DNA from: Nocardioides sediminis
Lineage (GTDB): Bacteria; Actinomycetota; Actinomycetes; Propionibacteriales; Nocardioidaceae
DNA length: 64,000 nucleotides
NCBI RefSeq assembly: GCF_003047295.1
Contig: NZ_PZYZ01000002.1
Coordinates: 310,001-374,000 of the forward strand
Direction: 5' to 3'
Shown here piece after piece: positions 1 through 8,701 of this stretch. The position numbers and the translations under genes are program-made. The notes beneath the pieces were generated by a model. That model saw nothing but the letters and a program-made list of their open reading frames with translations. It was not told where the DNA came from and ran no database searches. The first letter of the stretch is position 1; the number at the start of each line of letters is the position of its first letter.

Positions 1-299
1 ACCAGACGCCCGAGCAGATCGTGGAGACCGCCATCCAGGAGGACGCGGACCTCATCGGCCTCTCGGTGCTCTCCGGCGCGCACATGACCCTCTTCACCCG
101 CCTCGGCGAGCTGCTGCGCGAGCGCGACGCCGAGGACATCGTCGTCTTCGGCGGCGGCATCATCCCCGATGAGGACATCCCGCTCCTGCGCGAGGCCGGC
201 GTCGCCAAGGTGTTCACCCCGGGGGCGCCCACGACCGACATCACCGGCTGGGTGGCCGAGCACTTCGCCGAGACCGAGCAGGACCCCGCGCCGGCCTGA
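1..299 (+). CDS. Cobalamin-binding small subunit of an acyl-CoA mutase (IcmB/McmA2-like), 5' end missing
   Basis: The first 98 codons visible are the end of a gene that begins before the window; the reading frame starts at base 3. They are the back half of a B12-binding domain: a conserved IGLSVLSGAH strand and loop, then a VVFGGGIIP segment and a VFTPG segment, the same pattern seen at the C-terminus of MutB in this window (near 32,600). Because the protein ends right after this fold, it is a stand-alone B12 subunit of about 130-140 residues, as in IcmB of isobutyryl-CoA mutase. The key Asp-X-His-X-X-Gly loop lies upstream and cannot be checked. It converges on the photolyase gene with a gap of six bases. 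The partner catalytic subunit is not here, so the substrate is unknown. Confidence 0.8.
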   Translation, partial: QTPEQIVETAIQEDADLIGLSVLSGAHMTLFTRLGELLRERDAEDIVVFGGGIIPDEDIPLLREAGVAKVFTPGAPTTDITGWVAEHFAETEQDPAPA

Positions 300-305
300 G
301 CCCCG

Positions 306-1676
306 TCAGCCGCGGTTGCGCACGGCGTCGTACCGCTCGAGGGCCTCGCGCCGTTCCTCGGCGTGGTCGACGATCCGCACCGGGTAGTCCAGCTCGTAGC
401 CGACCTCGGACTTCCACGGCTCGTGCGCGAGCTTGCCGGGCAGGTGCTCGAGCTCGGGCACCCAGCGCCGGACGTAGTCGCCGTCGGGGTCGAACTTGAG
501 GCCCTGCGTCACCGGGTTGAAGACCCGGAAGTACGGCGAGGCGTCCGTGCCGGTCCCGGCGACCCACTGCCAGCCGTGGTTGTTGGAGGCGACGTCGCCG
601 TCGACGAGCCGGTCGAGGAAGTGGCGGGCGCCGACGGGCCACCAGGCGTGCAGGTCCTTGGTGAGGAAGCTGGCGGTGATCATCCGGACGCGGTTGTGCA
701 TCCAGCCCTCGTGCAGCAGCTGGCGCATGCCGGCGTCGACGATGGGGTAGCCGGTCGTCCCGGTGCGCCAGGCCTCGATCGCGTCCTCGTGCTCGTCGTA
801 CCGCATGGCCGACAGCGCCGGCTTGAGGTCGGCCCACGCCGACTCGGGGTGGTGCCAGAGCACGTCGGCGTAGAACTCGCGCCACGCCAGCTCGGTCACG
901 AAGGTGTGCGCGCCCTTGCCGCGCACCCCGTCGAGGTCGGCCAGCAGCGACCGGGGGTGCACGACCCCGAGGTGCAGGTAGGGGGAGAGGCGCGAGGTGC
1001 CGTCGACCGCCGGGCGGTCGCGGTCCGCGTCGTAGCCGGCGAGCAGCTCGTCGCGGAAGTGCCGCCACCGCCGCCAGGCCGCGTCCTCGCCCGGGGCGGG
1101 CATGCCCGCCGGTCCGGTGCCCGCCGCGTCGTCGAGCAGCCTCGTGGCCCGGTCGTCGCTGTCGAGGGCGACCAGGTCGGGGTCGCGGGGGGTGGGGGCC
1201 GGCTCGTGCCATCCGTGGTCCCGCCAGGCCTTCGCGAACGGCGTGAACACCTGGTAGGGGCCGCCCGAGCCGTTGACCACGCGCCCCGGCCCCACGGCGT
1301 ACGGCGAGCCGGTGGCGGTGAGGGGGACCTCGGCCCCCCTGAGCCGGCCCAGCGCGTCCTCGACGGCGGCGTCGCGCCGTCGTCCGTACGGCGTGGTCTC
1401 GGCCGAGACGTGCACGCTCGTCGCCTCCGCCTCGCGGGCGACCCGCGGGACGACCTCGGCCGGGTCGCCGTACCGCACCGTCAGGCGACCGCCCAGGCGC
1501 TCGTCGAGCGCCTCGAGCGTCCCGGCCAACCAGGCGCGCCGGTGGTCGCCGGCCCGGTCCCAGAGGGCGGGATCGACGACGAAGAGGGCGACGGCGGGGC
1601 CCTCGGAGAGGGCGGCCCGGAGGGCGGGCTGGTCGCGGACCCGGAGGTCGCGTCGGAACCACATCACGGAGGCCAC
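306..1676 (-). CDS. phr: Deoxyribodipyrimidine photo-lyase (class I photolyase/cryptochrome family)
   Basis: A 456-residue flavoprotein that would split UV-induced pyrimidine dimers in DNA using light. The N-terminus has the MWFRRDLRVRD signature of the antenna domain. The FAD and DNA-binding half carries TELAWREFYADVLW, GMRQLLHEGWMHNRVRM and NNHGWQWVAGTG, with the conserved Trp and Asn residues of class I enzymes. Length fits the family (450-480). I place the start at a GTG at 1676 because GAGGGG lies a few bases upstream and the protein then begins just before the MWFRRDLR strand; the frame stays open to 1730 but adds 18 residues with no family counterpart. It is monocistronic, divergent from sucC. 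CPD versus (6-4) specificity cannot be settled by eye. Confidence 0.93.
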   Translation of the reverse strand: MASVMWFRRDLRVRDQPALRAALSEGPAVALFVVDPALWDRAGDHRRAWLAGTLEALDERLGGRLTVRYGDPAEVVPRVAREAEATSVHVSAETTPYGRRRDAAVEDALGRLRGAEVPLTATGSPYAVGPGRVVNGSGGPYQVFTPFAKAWRDHGWHEPAPTPRDPDLVALDSDDRATRLLDDAAGTGPAGMPAPGEDAAWRRWRHFRDELLAGYDADRDRPAVDGTSRLSPYLHLGVVHPRSLLADLDGVRGKGAHTFVTELAWREFYADVLWHHPESAWADLKPALSAMRYDEHEDAIEAWRTGTTGYPIVDAGMRQLLHEGWMHNRVRMITASFLTKDLHAWWPVGARHFLDRLVDGDVASNNHGWQWVAGTGTDASPYFRVFNPVTQGLKFDPDGDYVRRWVPELEHLPGKLAHEPWKSEVGYELDYPVRIVDHAEERREALERYDAVRNRG

Positions 1677-1792
1677 GCCCCTCACGCTAGGCCAGCGGCC
1701 AAGACCCGACCTGTCTGTGACCCACGACACGGGTCTAGTGTGCGAGAGGATTTCCCGCCACTGATACGCAGACGAGAAGGAACGGGTACGTC

Positions 1793-2959
1793 GTGGACTT
1801 GATGGAGTACCAGGCGAAGGAGCTCTTCGCCAAGCACGGAGTGACGACCACGCTCGGCAAGGTCGTGGAGACGGCCGAGGCGGCCCGGGAGGCGGCCGAG
1901 GAGCTCGGCGGCGTCACCGTCGTCAAGGCCCAGGTCAAGGCCGGCGGCCGTGGCAAGGCCGGCGGCGTCAAGCTCGCCAAGACCCCGGACGAGGCCTACG
2001 AGCACGCGTCCAACATCCTGGGCATGGAGATCAAGGGACTGACGGTCAACCGCGTCCTGGTCACCCCGGCCACCCCGCCGGTGGAGGAGTACTACTTCTC
2101 CTTCCTGCTCGACCGTGCCAACCGCTCGCACCTGTGCATCGCCTCGGTCGAGGGCGGCGTGGAGATCGAGGAGGTCGCCAAGACCAACCCCGAGGCCGTC
2201 CGCCAGATCCGGGTCGACGCCCTCGAGGGCGTCACGCCCGAGAAGGCCGCCGCGATCGTCGACGATGCCAAGTTCCCCGCCGAGCTGCGCGACCAAGCCA
2301 TCGAGATGGTCCAGCGCCTCTGGCAGGTCTACGTCGAGGAGGACGCCACCCTCGTCGAGGTCAACCCGCTCGCCCGCCTCGAGGGCGACAAGCTCGAGGC
2401 CCTCGACGGCAAGGTGTCCCTGGACGAGAACGCCGAGTTCCGCCACGAGGACCACCAGGCCTTCGAGATCCGCGAGGAGGCCGACCCGCTCGAGTCCAAG
2501 GCCAAGGACAAGGGCCTCAACTACGTCAAGCTCGACGGCGAGGTCGGCATCATCGGCAACGGCGCGGGCCTGGTCATGTCGACCCTCGACGTGGTCGCCT
2601 ACGCCGGCGAGGCGCACGGCGGGGTCAAGCCGGCCAACTTCCTGGACATCGGTGGCGGCGCCAACGCCCAGGTGATGGCCGACGGCCTCGACGTGATCAT
2701 CCACGACGCCCAGGTCAAGAGCGTGTTCGTCAACGTCTTCGGCGGCATCACCGCCTGCGACGAGGTCGCCAACGGCATCAAGGGTGCCCTGGAGATCCTC
2801 GGCGACGAGGCCACCAAGCCGCTGGTCGTCCGCCTCGACGGCAACAACGTCGAGGAGGGCCGCCGCATCCTCAACGAGATGGACCACCCCCTGGTCACCC
2901 AGGTCGACACCATGGACGGCGCGGCCGACAAGGCCGCCGAGCTCGCCCACGGCGCCTGA
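1793..2959 (+). CDS. sucC: Succinyl-CoA synthetase (ADP-forming) beta subunit
   Basis: Beta subunit of the TCA-cycle enzyme that converts succinyl-CoA to succinate with substrate-level phosphorylation; it forms a complex with SucD. The 388-residue length matches E. coli SucC. The N-terminal [14 protein letters not shown] motif opens an ATP-grasp domain (about residues 1-240), with VEVNPLA and the Gly-rich [12 protein letters not shown] and GGGAN segments further on. The GTG at 1793 is preferred over the ATG at 1802 because AGAAGGAA lies about 12 bases before the GTG. sucD follows after 32 bases, so the two are one operon. The 116-bp space before the gene, shared with the divergent photolyase, must hold its promoter. 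Confidence 0.97.
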   Translation: MDLMEYQAKELFAKHGVTTTLGKVVETAEAAREAAEELGGVTVVKAQVKAGGRGKAGGVKLAKTPDEAYEHASNILGMEIKGLTVNRVLVTPATPPVEEYYFSFLLDRANRSHLCIASVEGGVEIEEVAKTNPEAVRQIRVDALEGVTPEKAAAIVDDAKFPAELRDQAIEMVQRLWQVYVEEDATLVEVNPLARLEGDKLEALDGKVSLDENAEFRHEDHQAFEIREEADPLESKAKDKGLNYVKLDGEVGIIGNGAGLVMSTLDVVAYAGEAHGGVKPANFLDIGGGANAQVMADGLDVIIHDAQVKSVFVNVFGGITACDEVANGIKGALEILGDEATKPLVVRLDGNNVEEGRRILNEMDHPLVTQVDTMDGAADKAAELAHGA

Positions 2960-2991
2960 TCAGTCGCACCTGAGAGACGGAGAAAGAGAAC

Positions 2992-3873
2992 ATGTCGATC
3001 TACCTCAACAAGGACAGCAAGATCATCGTCCAGGGCATGACGGGTGGGATGGGCTCCAAGCACACCACTCTGATGCTCGACGCCGGCAGCAACATCGTGG
3101 GCGGCGTCAACGCCCGCAAGGCCGGCACCACCGTCGAGCTCGGCGGCCAGGAGCTCCCGGTCTACGGCAACGTCAAGGAGGCGATGGCCGAGACCGGCGC
3201 CGACGTCAGCGTGGTCTTCGTGCCGCCGGCGTTCACCAAGGACGCCTGCATCGAGGCCATCGACGCGGGCATCGGCCTGCTCGTGGTCATCACCGAGGGC
3301 GTGCCGGTCCAGGACACCGCGGAGGTCTTCGCCTACCTCGAGGGCAAGTCCACCCGGATGATCGGTCCCAACTGCCCGGGCATCATCACGCCCGAGGAGT
3401 CGCTGGCCGGCATCACCCCGCACACCATCGCGGGCAAGGGCCCGGTCGGCCTGGTGTCCAAGTCGGGCACCCTGACCTACCAGATGATGTACGAGCTGAA
3501 GGACTTCGGCTTCTCCACCGCCATCGGCATCGGCGGCGACCCGATCGTGGGCACCACCCACATCGACGCGCTCGAGGCGTTCGAGAACGACCCGGAGACC
3601 AAGGCGATCGTGATGATCGGCGAGATCGGTGGCGACGCCGAGGAGCGGGCCGCGGCCTACATCAAGGAGCACGTCACCAAGCCGGTCGTCGGCTACGTCG
3701 CGGGCTTCACCGCCCCCGAGGGCAAGACGATGGGCCACGCCGGCGCGATCGTGTCCGGCTCGTCGGGCACCGCGCAGGCCAAGAAGGAGGCCCTCGAGGC
3801 CGCCGGGGTCAAGGTCGGCAAGACGCCGTCGGAGACCGCCGCGCTCATGCGGGAGATCCTCCAGGGCCTCTGA
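2992..3873 (+). CDS. sucD: Succinyl-CoA synthetase (ADP-forming) alpha subunit
   Basis: Alpha subunit of succinyl-CoA synthetase, 293 residues. It binds CoA in the N-terminal Rossmann-like domain ([12 protein letters not shown], near residue 14) and carries the phosphorylated histidine in GHAGAIVSG near residue 249. The GPNCPGII motif and C-terminal PSETAALM are standard for the family. A purine-rich stretch (GACGGAGAAAGAGAAC) directly before the ATG serves as ribosome binding site. The gene is the second of the sucCD operon and is closed by a strong hairpin from 3889. With mutAB further along, it would drain succinyl-CoA from propionate-type substrates. Confidence 0.97.
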   Translation: MSIYLNKDSKIIVQGMTGGMGSKHTTLMLDAGSNIVGGVNARKAGTTVELGGQELPVYGNVKEAMAETGADVSVVFVPPAFTKDACIEAIDAGIGLLVVITEGVPVQDTAEVFAYLEGKSTRMIGPNCPGIITPEESLAGITPHTIAGKGPVGLVSKSGTLTYQMMYELKDFGFSTAIGIGGDPIVGTTHIDALEAFENDPETKAIVMIGEIGGDAEERAAAYIKEHVTKPVVGYVAGFTAPEGKTMGHAGAIVSGSSGTAQAKKEALEAAGVKVGKTPSETAALMREILQGL

Positions 3874-3888
3874 GCCACCAGCAACGTC

Positions 3889-3922
3889 CGACGACCCGGC
3901 AGCGATCGCTGCCGGGTCGTCG
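3889..3922. terminator. Bidirectional hairpin terminator after sucD
   Basis: A perfect 15-bp inverted repeat (arms 3889-3903 and 3908-3922) with a GATC loop lies 15 bases after the sucD stop and 22 bases before the end of the converging lipoprotein gene. There is no U-tract, as is common in actinobacteria. It can stop transcription from either side. Confidence 0.8.
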
Positions 3923-3944
3923 TACGTCCGGGCCTGTACGCCGC

Positions 3945-4661
3945 TCAGCAGGCCCCGGGCGTGAGGGCGCACATCGCCGGCGCGATCTCCCGGGTGAGCG
4001 CGGTGCGCTCCCGCACCGTCGGGTCGATGGTCTCCAGCATCCCCTCGCCGTACCGGTGGGTCATCAGGAGCGCGTCGCCGACCCGGGTGACCTGGAAGAC
4101 CGACGCGCCGAGCCCGACGCTCCACGTGAGGCTGAACGTCACCGATTCGTGGCCGGTGTCCGCCTCGTGCAGCGTCCACACCTGGTGGTCCGGCGCGTCG
4201 GTGCACCCGGCGACGACCTCACGGACCCGCGGTACGACGGTCGCGGCGACGGCTGCGTCGGGCACCACGAGCTCGCGCGCGTCCACGTGCTCGGGGCCGG
4301 AGGCGCTGGTCGCGAGCCGGGCCTCCGCCCTTCCGGGTGGCCAGACGACGGAGCCGCACACCTCGAGGTCACCGATGCCGTCGGCCTCGGCCGAGGGTGC
4401 CGTCACCTCGTAGTCGCCGCCGTCGGCGGGCAGGTCCAGGTCGAGCGGGAGGTCCGCAGGCACGGTGGCGGCGACCTCGGTGGGGGAGGTCTCGGTCGGG
4501 GCGGCCTCGCTGGGCGTGGCCTGGGTCGGCGTGTCCTCGCTCGGTGTGGTCTCGCTCGGTACCTCGGTGGTGCGGGGGTCCGAGGCGATGACGTCCTGCG
4601 ACCCGCAGCCGCCGGTCGCGAGCACGAGCAGCAGCAGGAGCGTGACCGTCTTCCCCCTCAT
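3945..4661 (-). CDS. Secreted lipoprotein with a sensor-like domain
   Basis: A 238-residue exported lipoprotein: an Arg-Lys n-region, a Leu-rich core and a lipobox ending in Cys 19 (ATGGC). About 35 residues of Pro/Ser/Thr-Glu linker (residues 30-65, repeated PSE/PTE units) separate the anchor from a folded domain of about 165 residues. That domain holds spaced cysteines and a layout (Cys, helix ending VAGC, strands, VGDALL, helix ending MC) like each half of the extracytoplasmic part of the sigma-like protein encoded just upstream at 4707-6605. The two genes run in the same direction 45 bases apart. PknH-type sensor domains are the closest pattern I can name. No enzyme motif is visible; ligand and role are unknown. 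Confidence 0.6.
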   Translation of the reverse strand: MRGKTVTLLLLLVLATGGCGSQDVIASDPRTTEVPSETTPSEDTPTQATPSEAAPTETSPTEVAATVPADLPLDLDLPADGGDYEVTAPSAEADGIGDLEVCGSVVWPPGRAEARLATSASGPEHVDARELVVPDAAVAATVVPRVREVVAGCTDAPDHQVWTLHEADTGHESVTFSLTWSVGLGASVFQVTRVGDALLMTHRYGEGMLETIDPTVRERTALTREIAPAMCALTPGAC

Positions 4662-4706
4662 GCAGGGGTAGACGCGGCGGAGGCCCCCGGGGTTGCGCCC
4701 CGTCGC

Positions 4707-6605
4707 TCAGCGGGCGCTGGGCAGGTCGCTGAGCCGGTCCAGCGCACGCTCGGCGACGGCGGTGAAGTCGGCGCGCGCGATCGTCATCCCCTGGTCCGGG
4801 GTGAAGCCGAGCTGGGAGACCGCCTTGCCGTCACGCATGATCGCCATCAGGAACTCCACCGAGCGGGAGTCGGAGATCTCGATGTCGAGGTCCCAGATGG
4901 TGATCTCCTGCTGTCCCCTGGAGCGCTGGACGAGCGTGTCCACCGAGGTGCCGAGGTTGGCCTGGCCGCAGCGGCGGATCCGGTCGCGGACCTCGGCGAC
5001 GAACGCCACGGCACGCTTGTCCGGCATCGTGGCGACCGTCTGGGTGAGGCCGAAGGTGTCGACCTGCGTGTTGGCCGGGAACAGGAACGTGCGGGTCAGG
5101 TTGTGCTTGAGGCCCTTGCCGTCGAAGCGGGTGTTGTCGCAGCGGGTGGAGGCGAAGTTGGTGCGGGCACGCTCGGGGTCGGTCCCGACCCACGGGCCGC
5201 GGGCCCCGGACACCGGCGGGAGGTCGACGGCGGCGAGCATGCCGGCCGGCCGGCCGACGGGGTACGGCGAGACGCGCGCGGTCCCGGGCGGTCCGGCGCA
5301 GGTGCCGACCCCGGGGCTGCCGCACAGCCGGTTGACCGACGCCGCCAGCCCGCCCGCGGCCGTCCGGGCGTCGGGCGCGCCGCCCTGCGTGCGGACCACG
5401 GTGGTGACCAGTGCCTGGCCGCTGCGGGCCAGGGCCACGCTGATCCCGCCGGGCCGGCCGGCCCAGCTGCGCAGCGAGAGGATCACGGCGTCGTCGCCGA
5501 CGCGGCGTACGCGGTGGGTGGAGATGAGCTGGGTGCGGGGGTCCTGGCACTCGGCGTACCACCGCAGGGCGGTGTCGTACGCCGCGCCCGCCCGTTGGGC
5601 GTCGGCCGAGAGCTCGACGAACTCGGTGACGGTCGACCGGACCTCGCGCACCCGCCGCTGCTGGGTGCGCGTCCTGCCCTGCCGCTTGACCTTGACGGTG
5701 CGGGTGACGCGCTGCGACCCCTCCGAGGTGCGCACCAGTGCGCCGACCCCCGCCGGGTCGGCGAAGCGCTCGAGCTGGCAGGGCACCACGCGGCCGTCGC
5801 CCCCGAGGTTGGCGGAGGTGGACCGCTCGGTCCAGGTGAGCCCGCGGCCGTAGCGCCGCAGCTGCTCCTCCTCGAGCAGGGTGGCCTCGTCGAGCGCGAG
5901 GTCGGTGGTCTCCTCGGACTGCTCGGGGGCCTTCACCGTGATGCCGGTGGTGGCCGCCTCCCGCTCCAGGGTGCTGGGCTCGGCCCCGCCGGAGGCGACC
6001 ACGGTGCCCGAGACCAGCAGCGCGGCGACGGCCACGCCGACGGCGGCCACGGTGTGGGTGCGGCGTCGGGCCGTGCCCTGGCGGCGGACGATGGTGGAGC
6101 GCGGCCAGCGCTCGGCGGCCAGCGGGACGCGCAGCTCCTCGAGGAGTCGTCGTACGTGGGTGCTCGGCACCTCCCGGGCCAGCGCGAACTGCGACGTGCC
6201 GCTCTGCAGGGCCCGCTCGGCCTCCCGGCGGGGGACGCCGATCGTCCGGGCGATCTCGTCCATCGGCAGCGGGGAGAGCGTGGTGAGCACCACGGCCTTG
6301 CGCTCCAGGGTGCTCAGCCGCGACAGCGCCTCGAGGGTGGCCCGGACGCTGTCGTCGAGGCCCTTCTCGCGGTGCCACGGCCGGGCGGTGTGCCGCCGCT
6401 GCGCGCGACCGTGGGCGAGCGGGCGGACCCAGGCCTCCGGGTCCTCGAGTCGGCTGACCTTGCCCCAGTGCTGCCACGCGACGGCGAAGGCGTCGCGGAC
6501 CGCGGTCCGCGCGGCCGGGACGTCGCCGGTCAGCGCGTAGGTCTCGAGCAGGAGACGGTCGCGCGACCCGGCGTAGAAGGCGTCGAACGCATCTGGGCTC
6601 CTCAT
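4707..6605 (-). CDS. Membrane-anchored ECF sigma-like protein with duplicated extracytoplasmic sensor domains
   Basis: A 632-residue fusion. Residues 8-75 look like sigma-70 region 2 of ECF factors (FYAGSRDRLLLETYALTGD, then DAFAVAWQHWGKV) and residues 95-145 like region 4 (LSTLERKAVVL, LPMDEIARTIGVPRREAERA). A basic stretch and one membrane helix (about 185-205) follow, then some 425 residues outside the cell. This outer part seems to be two copies of one domain (about 270-445 and 470-630), each with a Cys, a helix ending in a Cys (WYAEC; IRRC), paired strands and a closing helix, resembling PknH-type sensor domains. ECF groups with C-terminal membrane extensions are known. Start at 6605: GGAG five bases upstream. 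It is divergent from perM (93-bp gap) and upstream of a related lipoprotein gene. Whether it still binds RNA polymerase is open. Confidence 0.75.
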   Translation of the reverse strand: MRSPDAFDAFYAGSRDRLLLETYALTGDVPAARTAVRDAFAVAWQHWGKVSRLEDPEAWVRPLAHGRAQRRHTARPWHREKGLDDSVRATLEALSRLSTLERKAVVLTTLSPLPMDEIARTIGVPRREAERALQSGTSQFALAREVPSTHVRRLLEELRVPLAAERWPRSTIVRRQGTARRRTHTVAAVGVAVAALLVSGTVVASGGAEPSTLEREAATTGITVKAPEQSEETTDLALDEATLLEEEQLRRYGRGLTWTERSTSANLGGDGRVVPCQLERFADPAGVGALVRTSEGSQRVTRTVKVKRQGRTRTQQRRVREVRSTVTEFVELSADAQRAGAAYDTALRWYAECQDPRTQLISTHRVRRVGDDAVILSLRSWAGRPGGISVALARSGQALVTTVVRTQGGAPDARTAAGGLAASVNRLCGSPGVGTCAGPPGTARVSPYPVGRPAGMLAAVDLPPVSGARGPWVGTDPERARTNFASTRCDNTRFDGKGLKHNLTRTFLFPANTQVDTFGLTQTVATMPDKRAVAFVAEVRDRIRRCGQANLGTSVDTLVQRSRGQQEITIWDLDIEISDSRSVEFLMAIMRDGKAVSQLGFTPDQGMTIARADFTAVAERALDRLSDLPSAR

Positions 6606-6698
6606 GGCCGCTCCACGGTACGGGAGGGGCGGGCATCGACGCACACCCGGCGTGGCCTCCGCGGCCGTCGTCCGGCTCCGGGTGATGATGGCCGGGCC

Positions 6699-7976
6699 AT
6701 GACCTCCCTGCTCCCGCCCCGCGCCCCGGGACCGCGCGCGTCCGACCGCACGCAGGCCCGTCCGAGCGACCGTCGTCGGCGGCCCCTTGCGCTCGTCGCG
6801 TCGCTGGGTGGGGTGGCCGCCGCGCTGGCCCCGCTCCTGGTGCTGGCCGCGGTCGGCATCGTCGGCTGGTTCGCCGCCGACGCCGGCGCCCACGGTGTCC
6901 CGCGGGACGGGATGCGGATCGGTGCGCTGGCCTGGCTGATGGGGCACGGGTCCGGGGTGACCGTCCAGGGCGCGCCCGTGGGGATCGTGCCCCTCGGCGT
7001 GACCGCGATGGCGGCCTGGGCCATGTGGCGCCTCGGGCACCGGGTCGGGGACGCGGTCTCCGGTCACGGCCCCGACGCCGACCGGATCGCCGACGGCGAG
7101 CGCGACTTCACCGTCCCGGCCGCGGTCTCCCTCTTCTTCGTCGGGTACGCCGTCGTCGCCGTCGTGGTCAGCTCGCTCGCGGCCGGCGCCGACACCTCCT
7201 TCTCCACCGCAGCGGTCCTGCGCTGGAGCCTGGTCATGACCCTCGTCGTCGCGGCCCCGGCGATCGCCATCGGGTCGGGGCGGGCTGCCATCTGGGCCGC
7301 GGTGGCCCCGCCGGTCGTCCGCGACGGGGTGGGCGCGGCGCTCTCGGTGCTGGGCTGGTTCCTCGCCGTCTCGGGCGCCGCCTTCGTCGTCGCGCTCCTG
7401 GTCGGCGCCGGCGAGGCGGCCACGATGATGTCGCAGCTGCACCTCTCGGCGGGTGAGGCGATCGTCTACTCGCTGGTCAACGCCGGCCTGGCGCCCAACG
7501 CGGTGCTCTTCTCCGGTTCCTTCCTGCTCGGCCCCGGCTTCGCGGTCGGCGGCGGCACGATGGTCTCGCCCGGAGTCGTGGTCCTCGGACCGCTGCCGCT
7601 CCTGCCGCTCCTGGCGGCCCTCCCGAGCGCCGGACCGACGGCCGCCTGGGTGGCCTCCCTGGTCGGCATCCCCGCGCTCGTCGCGGCGCTCGCCACCGCG
7701 TGGTGGCAGCGCCGGCGCCCGACGGTGCGGTGGGACCACGGCGCGCTCCGCGGCTGCGGCGGCGGCATCGTGGCCGGCGTCGCCTTCGCGGTCCTGGCCT
7801 CGGTGGCCGGGGGAGTGGCCGGCCCGGGACGCATGCAGCACGTCGGCCCGTTCGTCGCCGACGTGCTCGTGCACGCGATCGCCGCCTTCGGCCTCGGCGG
7901 CCTCGTCGGCGGCCTGTTCATGACCTGGCGGCAGCGCCGCCGGGCCGCCGGGGGAGCCCTAGACTCCGCCGGGTGA
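6699..7976 (+). CDS. perM: Polytopic membrane protein of the DUF6350/PerM family
   Basis: A 425-residue integral membrane protein with roughly nine to ten hydrophobic segments, starting after a basic N-terminal tail of about 27 residues. Sequence style and position immediately before purN and purH match the DUF6350 family; in M. tuberculosis the same place is held by PerM (Rv0955), a protein linked to cell division and persistence. The ATG at 6699 has no clear Shine-Dalgarno; GATGAT at 6684-6689 could be a -10 element. The last bases overlap the purN start (GTGA). The function in this organism is inferred only from family and neighbours. Confidence 0.8.
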   Translation: MTSLLPPRAPGPRASDRTQARPSDRRRRPLALVASLGGVAAALAPLLVLAAVGIVGWFAADAGAHGVPRDGMRIGALAWLMGHGSGVTVQGAPVGIVPLGVTAMAAWAMWRLGHRVGDAVSGHGPDADRIADGERDFTVPAAVSLFFVGYAVVAVVVSSLAAGADTSFSTAAVLRWSLVMTLVVAAPAIAIGSGRAAIWAAVAPPVVRDGVGAALSVLGWFLAVSGAAFVVALLVGAGEAATMMSQLHLSAGEAIVYSLVNAGLAPNAVLFSGSFLLGPGFAVGGGTMVSPGVVVLGPLPLLPLLAALPSAGPTAAWVASLVGIPALVAALATAWWQRRRPTVRWDHGALRGCGGGIVAGVAFAVLASVAGGVAGPGRMQHVGPFVADVLVHAIAAFGLGGLVGGLFMTWRQRRRAAGGALDSAG

Positions 7977-8578
7977 CCGCCCGCCTCGTCGTCCTCGTCT
8001 CCGGCTCCGGCACCAACCTCCAGGCCCTCCTCGACGCCTGCGCCGACCCGTCGTACGGCGCCCGGGTCGTGGCCGTGGGCGCCGACCGCGACGACATCGA
8101 GGGCCTGGCCCGCGCCGACCGTGCGGGCGTGCCGACCTTCGTCGAGCGGCTCGGCCACTTCTCGTCGCGGGAGGACTGGGACCGGGCCCTCGCGGACGCC
8201 GTCGCGGCCTTCGAGCCCGACCTCGTCGTCCTGGCCGGCTTCATGAAGCTGGTGGGACCCGACTTCCTCGCCCGCTTCCCGGGGCGGGTCGTCAACACCC
8301 ACCCCGCCCTGTGCCCGGCGTTCCCCGGCACGACCGGCCCCGCGGACGCCCTGGCCTACGGCGTGAAGGTCACCGGCGCGACGCTCTTCGTCGTCGACGG
8401 CGGCGTCGACACCGGCCCGATCATCGCCCAGACGGTGGTGCCGGTCCTCGACGACGACACCACGGAGACCCTGCACGAGCGGATCAAGGGGGCCGAGCGG
8501 AGCATGCTGGTGGACACCGTCGGGCTGATGGCGCGCGACGGCTGGGAGGTCGACGGGCGCCGGGTGCGGGTCGGCTGA
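7973..8578 (+). CDS. purN: Phosphoribosylglycinamide formyltransferase (GART)
   Basis: Third step of purine synthesis: transfers formyl from 10-formyl-THF to GAR. The 201-residue protein has the start motif RLVVLVSGSGTNLQAL (phosphate binding), the catalytic loop VNTHPALCPAFPG with the Asn-His pair, and the GGVDTGPII segment with the third catalytic Asp. The GTG start overlaps the perM stop by four bases (GTGA), yet a TAGACT hexamer ends seven bases before it (7960-7965), so purN may also be transcribed from its own leaderless promoter. purH follows after a riboswitch leader. Confidence 0.95.
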   Translation: MTARLVVLVSGSGTNLQALLDACADPSYGARVVAVGADRDDIEGLARADRAGVPTFVERLGHFSSREDWDRALADAVAAFEPDLVVLAGFMKLVGPDFLARFPGRVVNTHPALCPAFPGTTGPADALAYGVKVTGATLFVVDGGVDTGPIIAQTVVPVLDDDTTETLHERIKGAERSMLVDTVGLMARDGWEVDGRRVRVG

Positions 8579-8603
8579 GGCGGCCGGGTTCCACTACTCT
8601 GGC

Positions 8604-8672
8604 CCCACACGACTGGCGCAGGTGGGCGACCACCGGGGAGTGAACCGCCGAGCATCGACCGCCTGGGTGCTC
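8604..8672 (+). promoter_or_regulatory. ZTP (pfl-motif) riboswitch in the purH leader
   Basis: The leader contains the three conserved blocks of the ZTP riboswitch in order: CGACTGGCG near 8610, CCACCGGGGAG at 8630-8640 and CCGCCTGGG at 8659-8667. ZTP/ZMP signals low 10-formyl-THF, and the motif is known upstream of purH and folate genes in actinobacteria. A TACTCT hexamer at 8595-8600 would start transcription at the riboswitch edge. No clear intrinsic terminator follows; CAGGAG at 8691-8696 serves purH, so translational control is likely. Confidence 0.9.
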
Positions 8673-8701
8673 GCCTCCACCGCTCGACCTCAGGAGTCCT
8701 C

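Noticed and set aside
2784..6698. Long open frame on the + strand running from inside sucC into perM
   Set aside because: It overlaps sucC, sucD, the lipoprotein and the sigma-like gene and gives Arg/Gly/Pro-rich nonsense; only its last part (from 6699) is a real gene. Such frames are usual at this GC content.
6606..7874. In-frame extension upstream of the sigma-like gene
   Set aside because: It lies antisense to perM, has no family features, and the ATG at 6605 has a ribosome site and begins the sigma region 2 fold.
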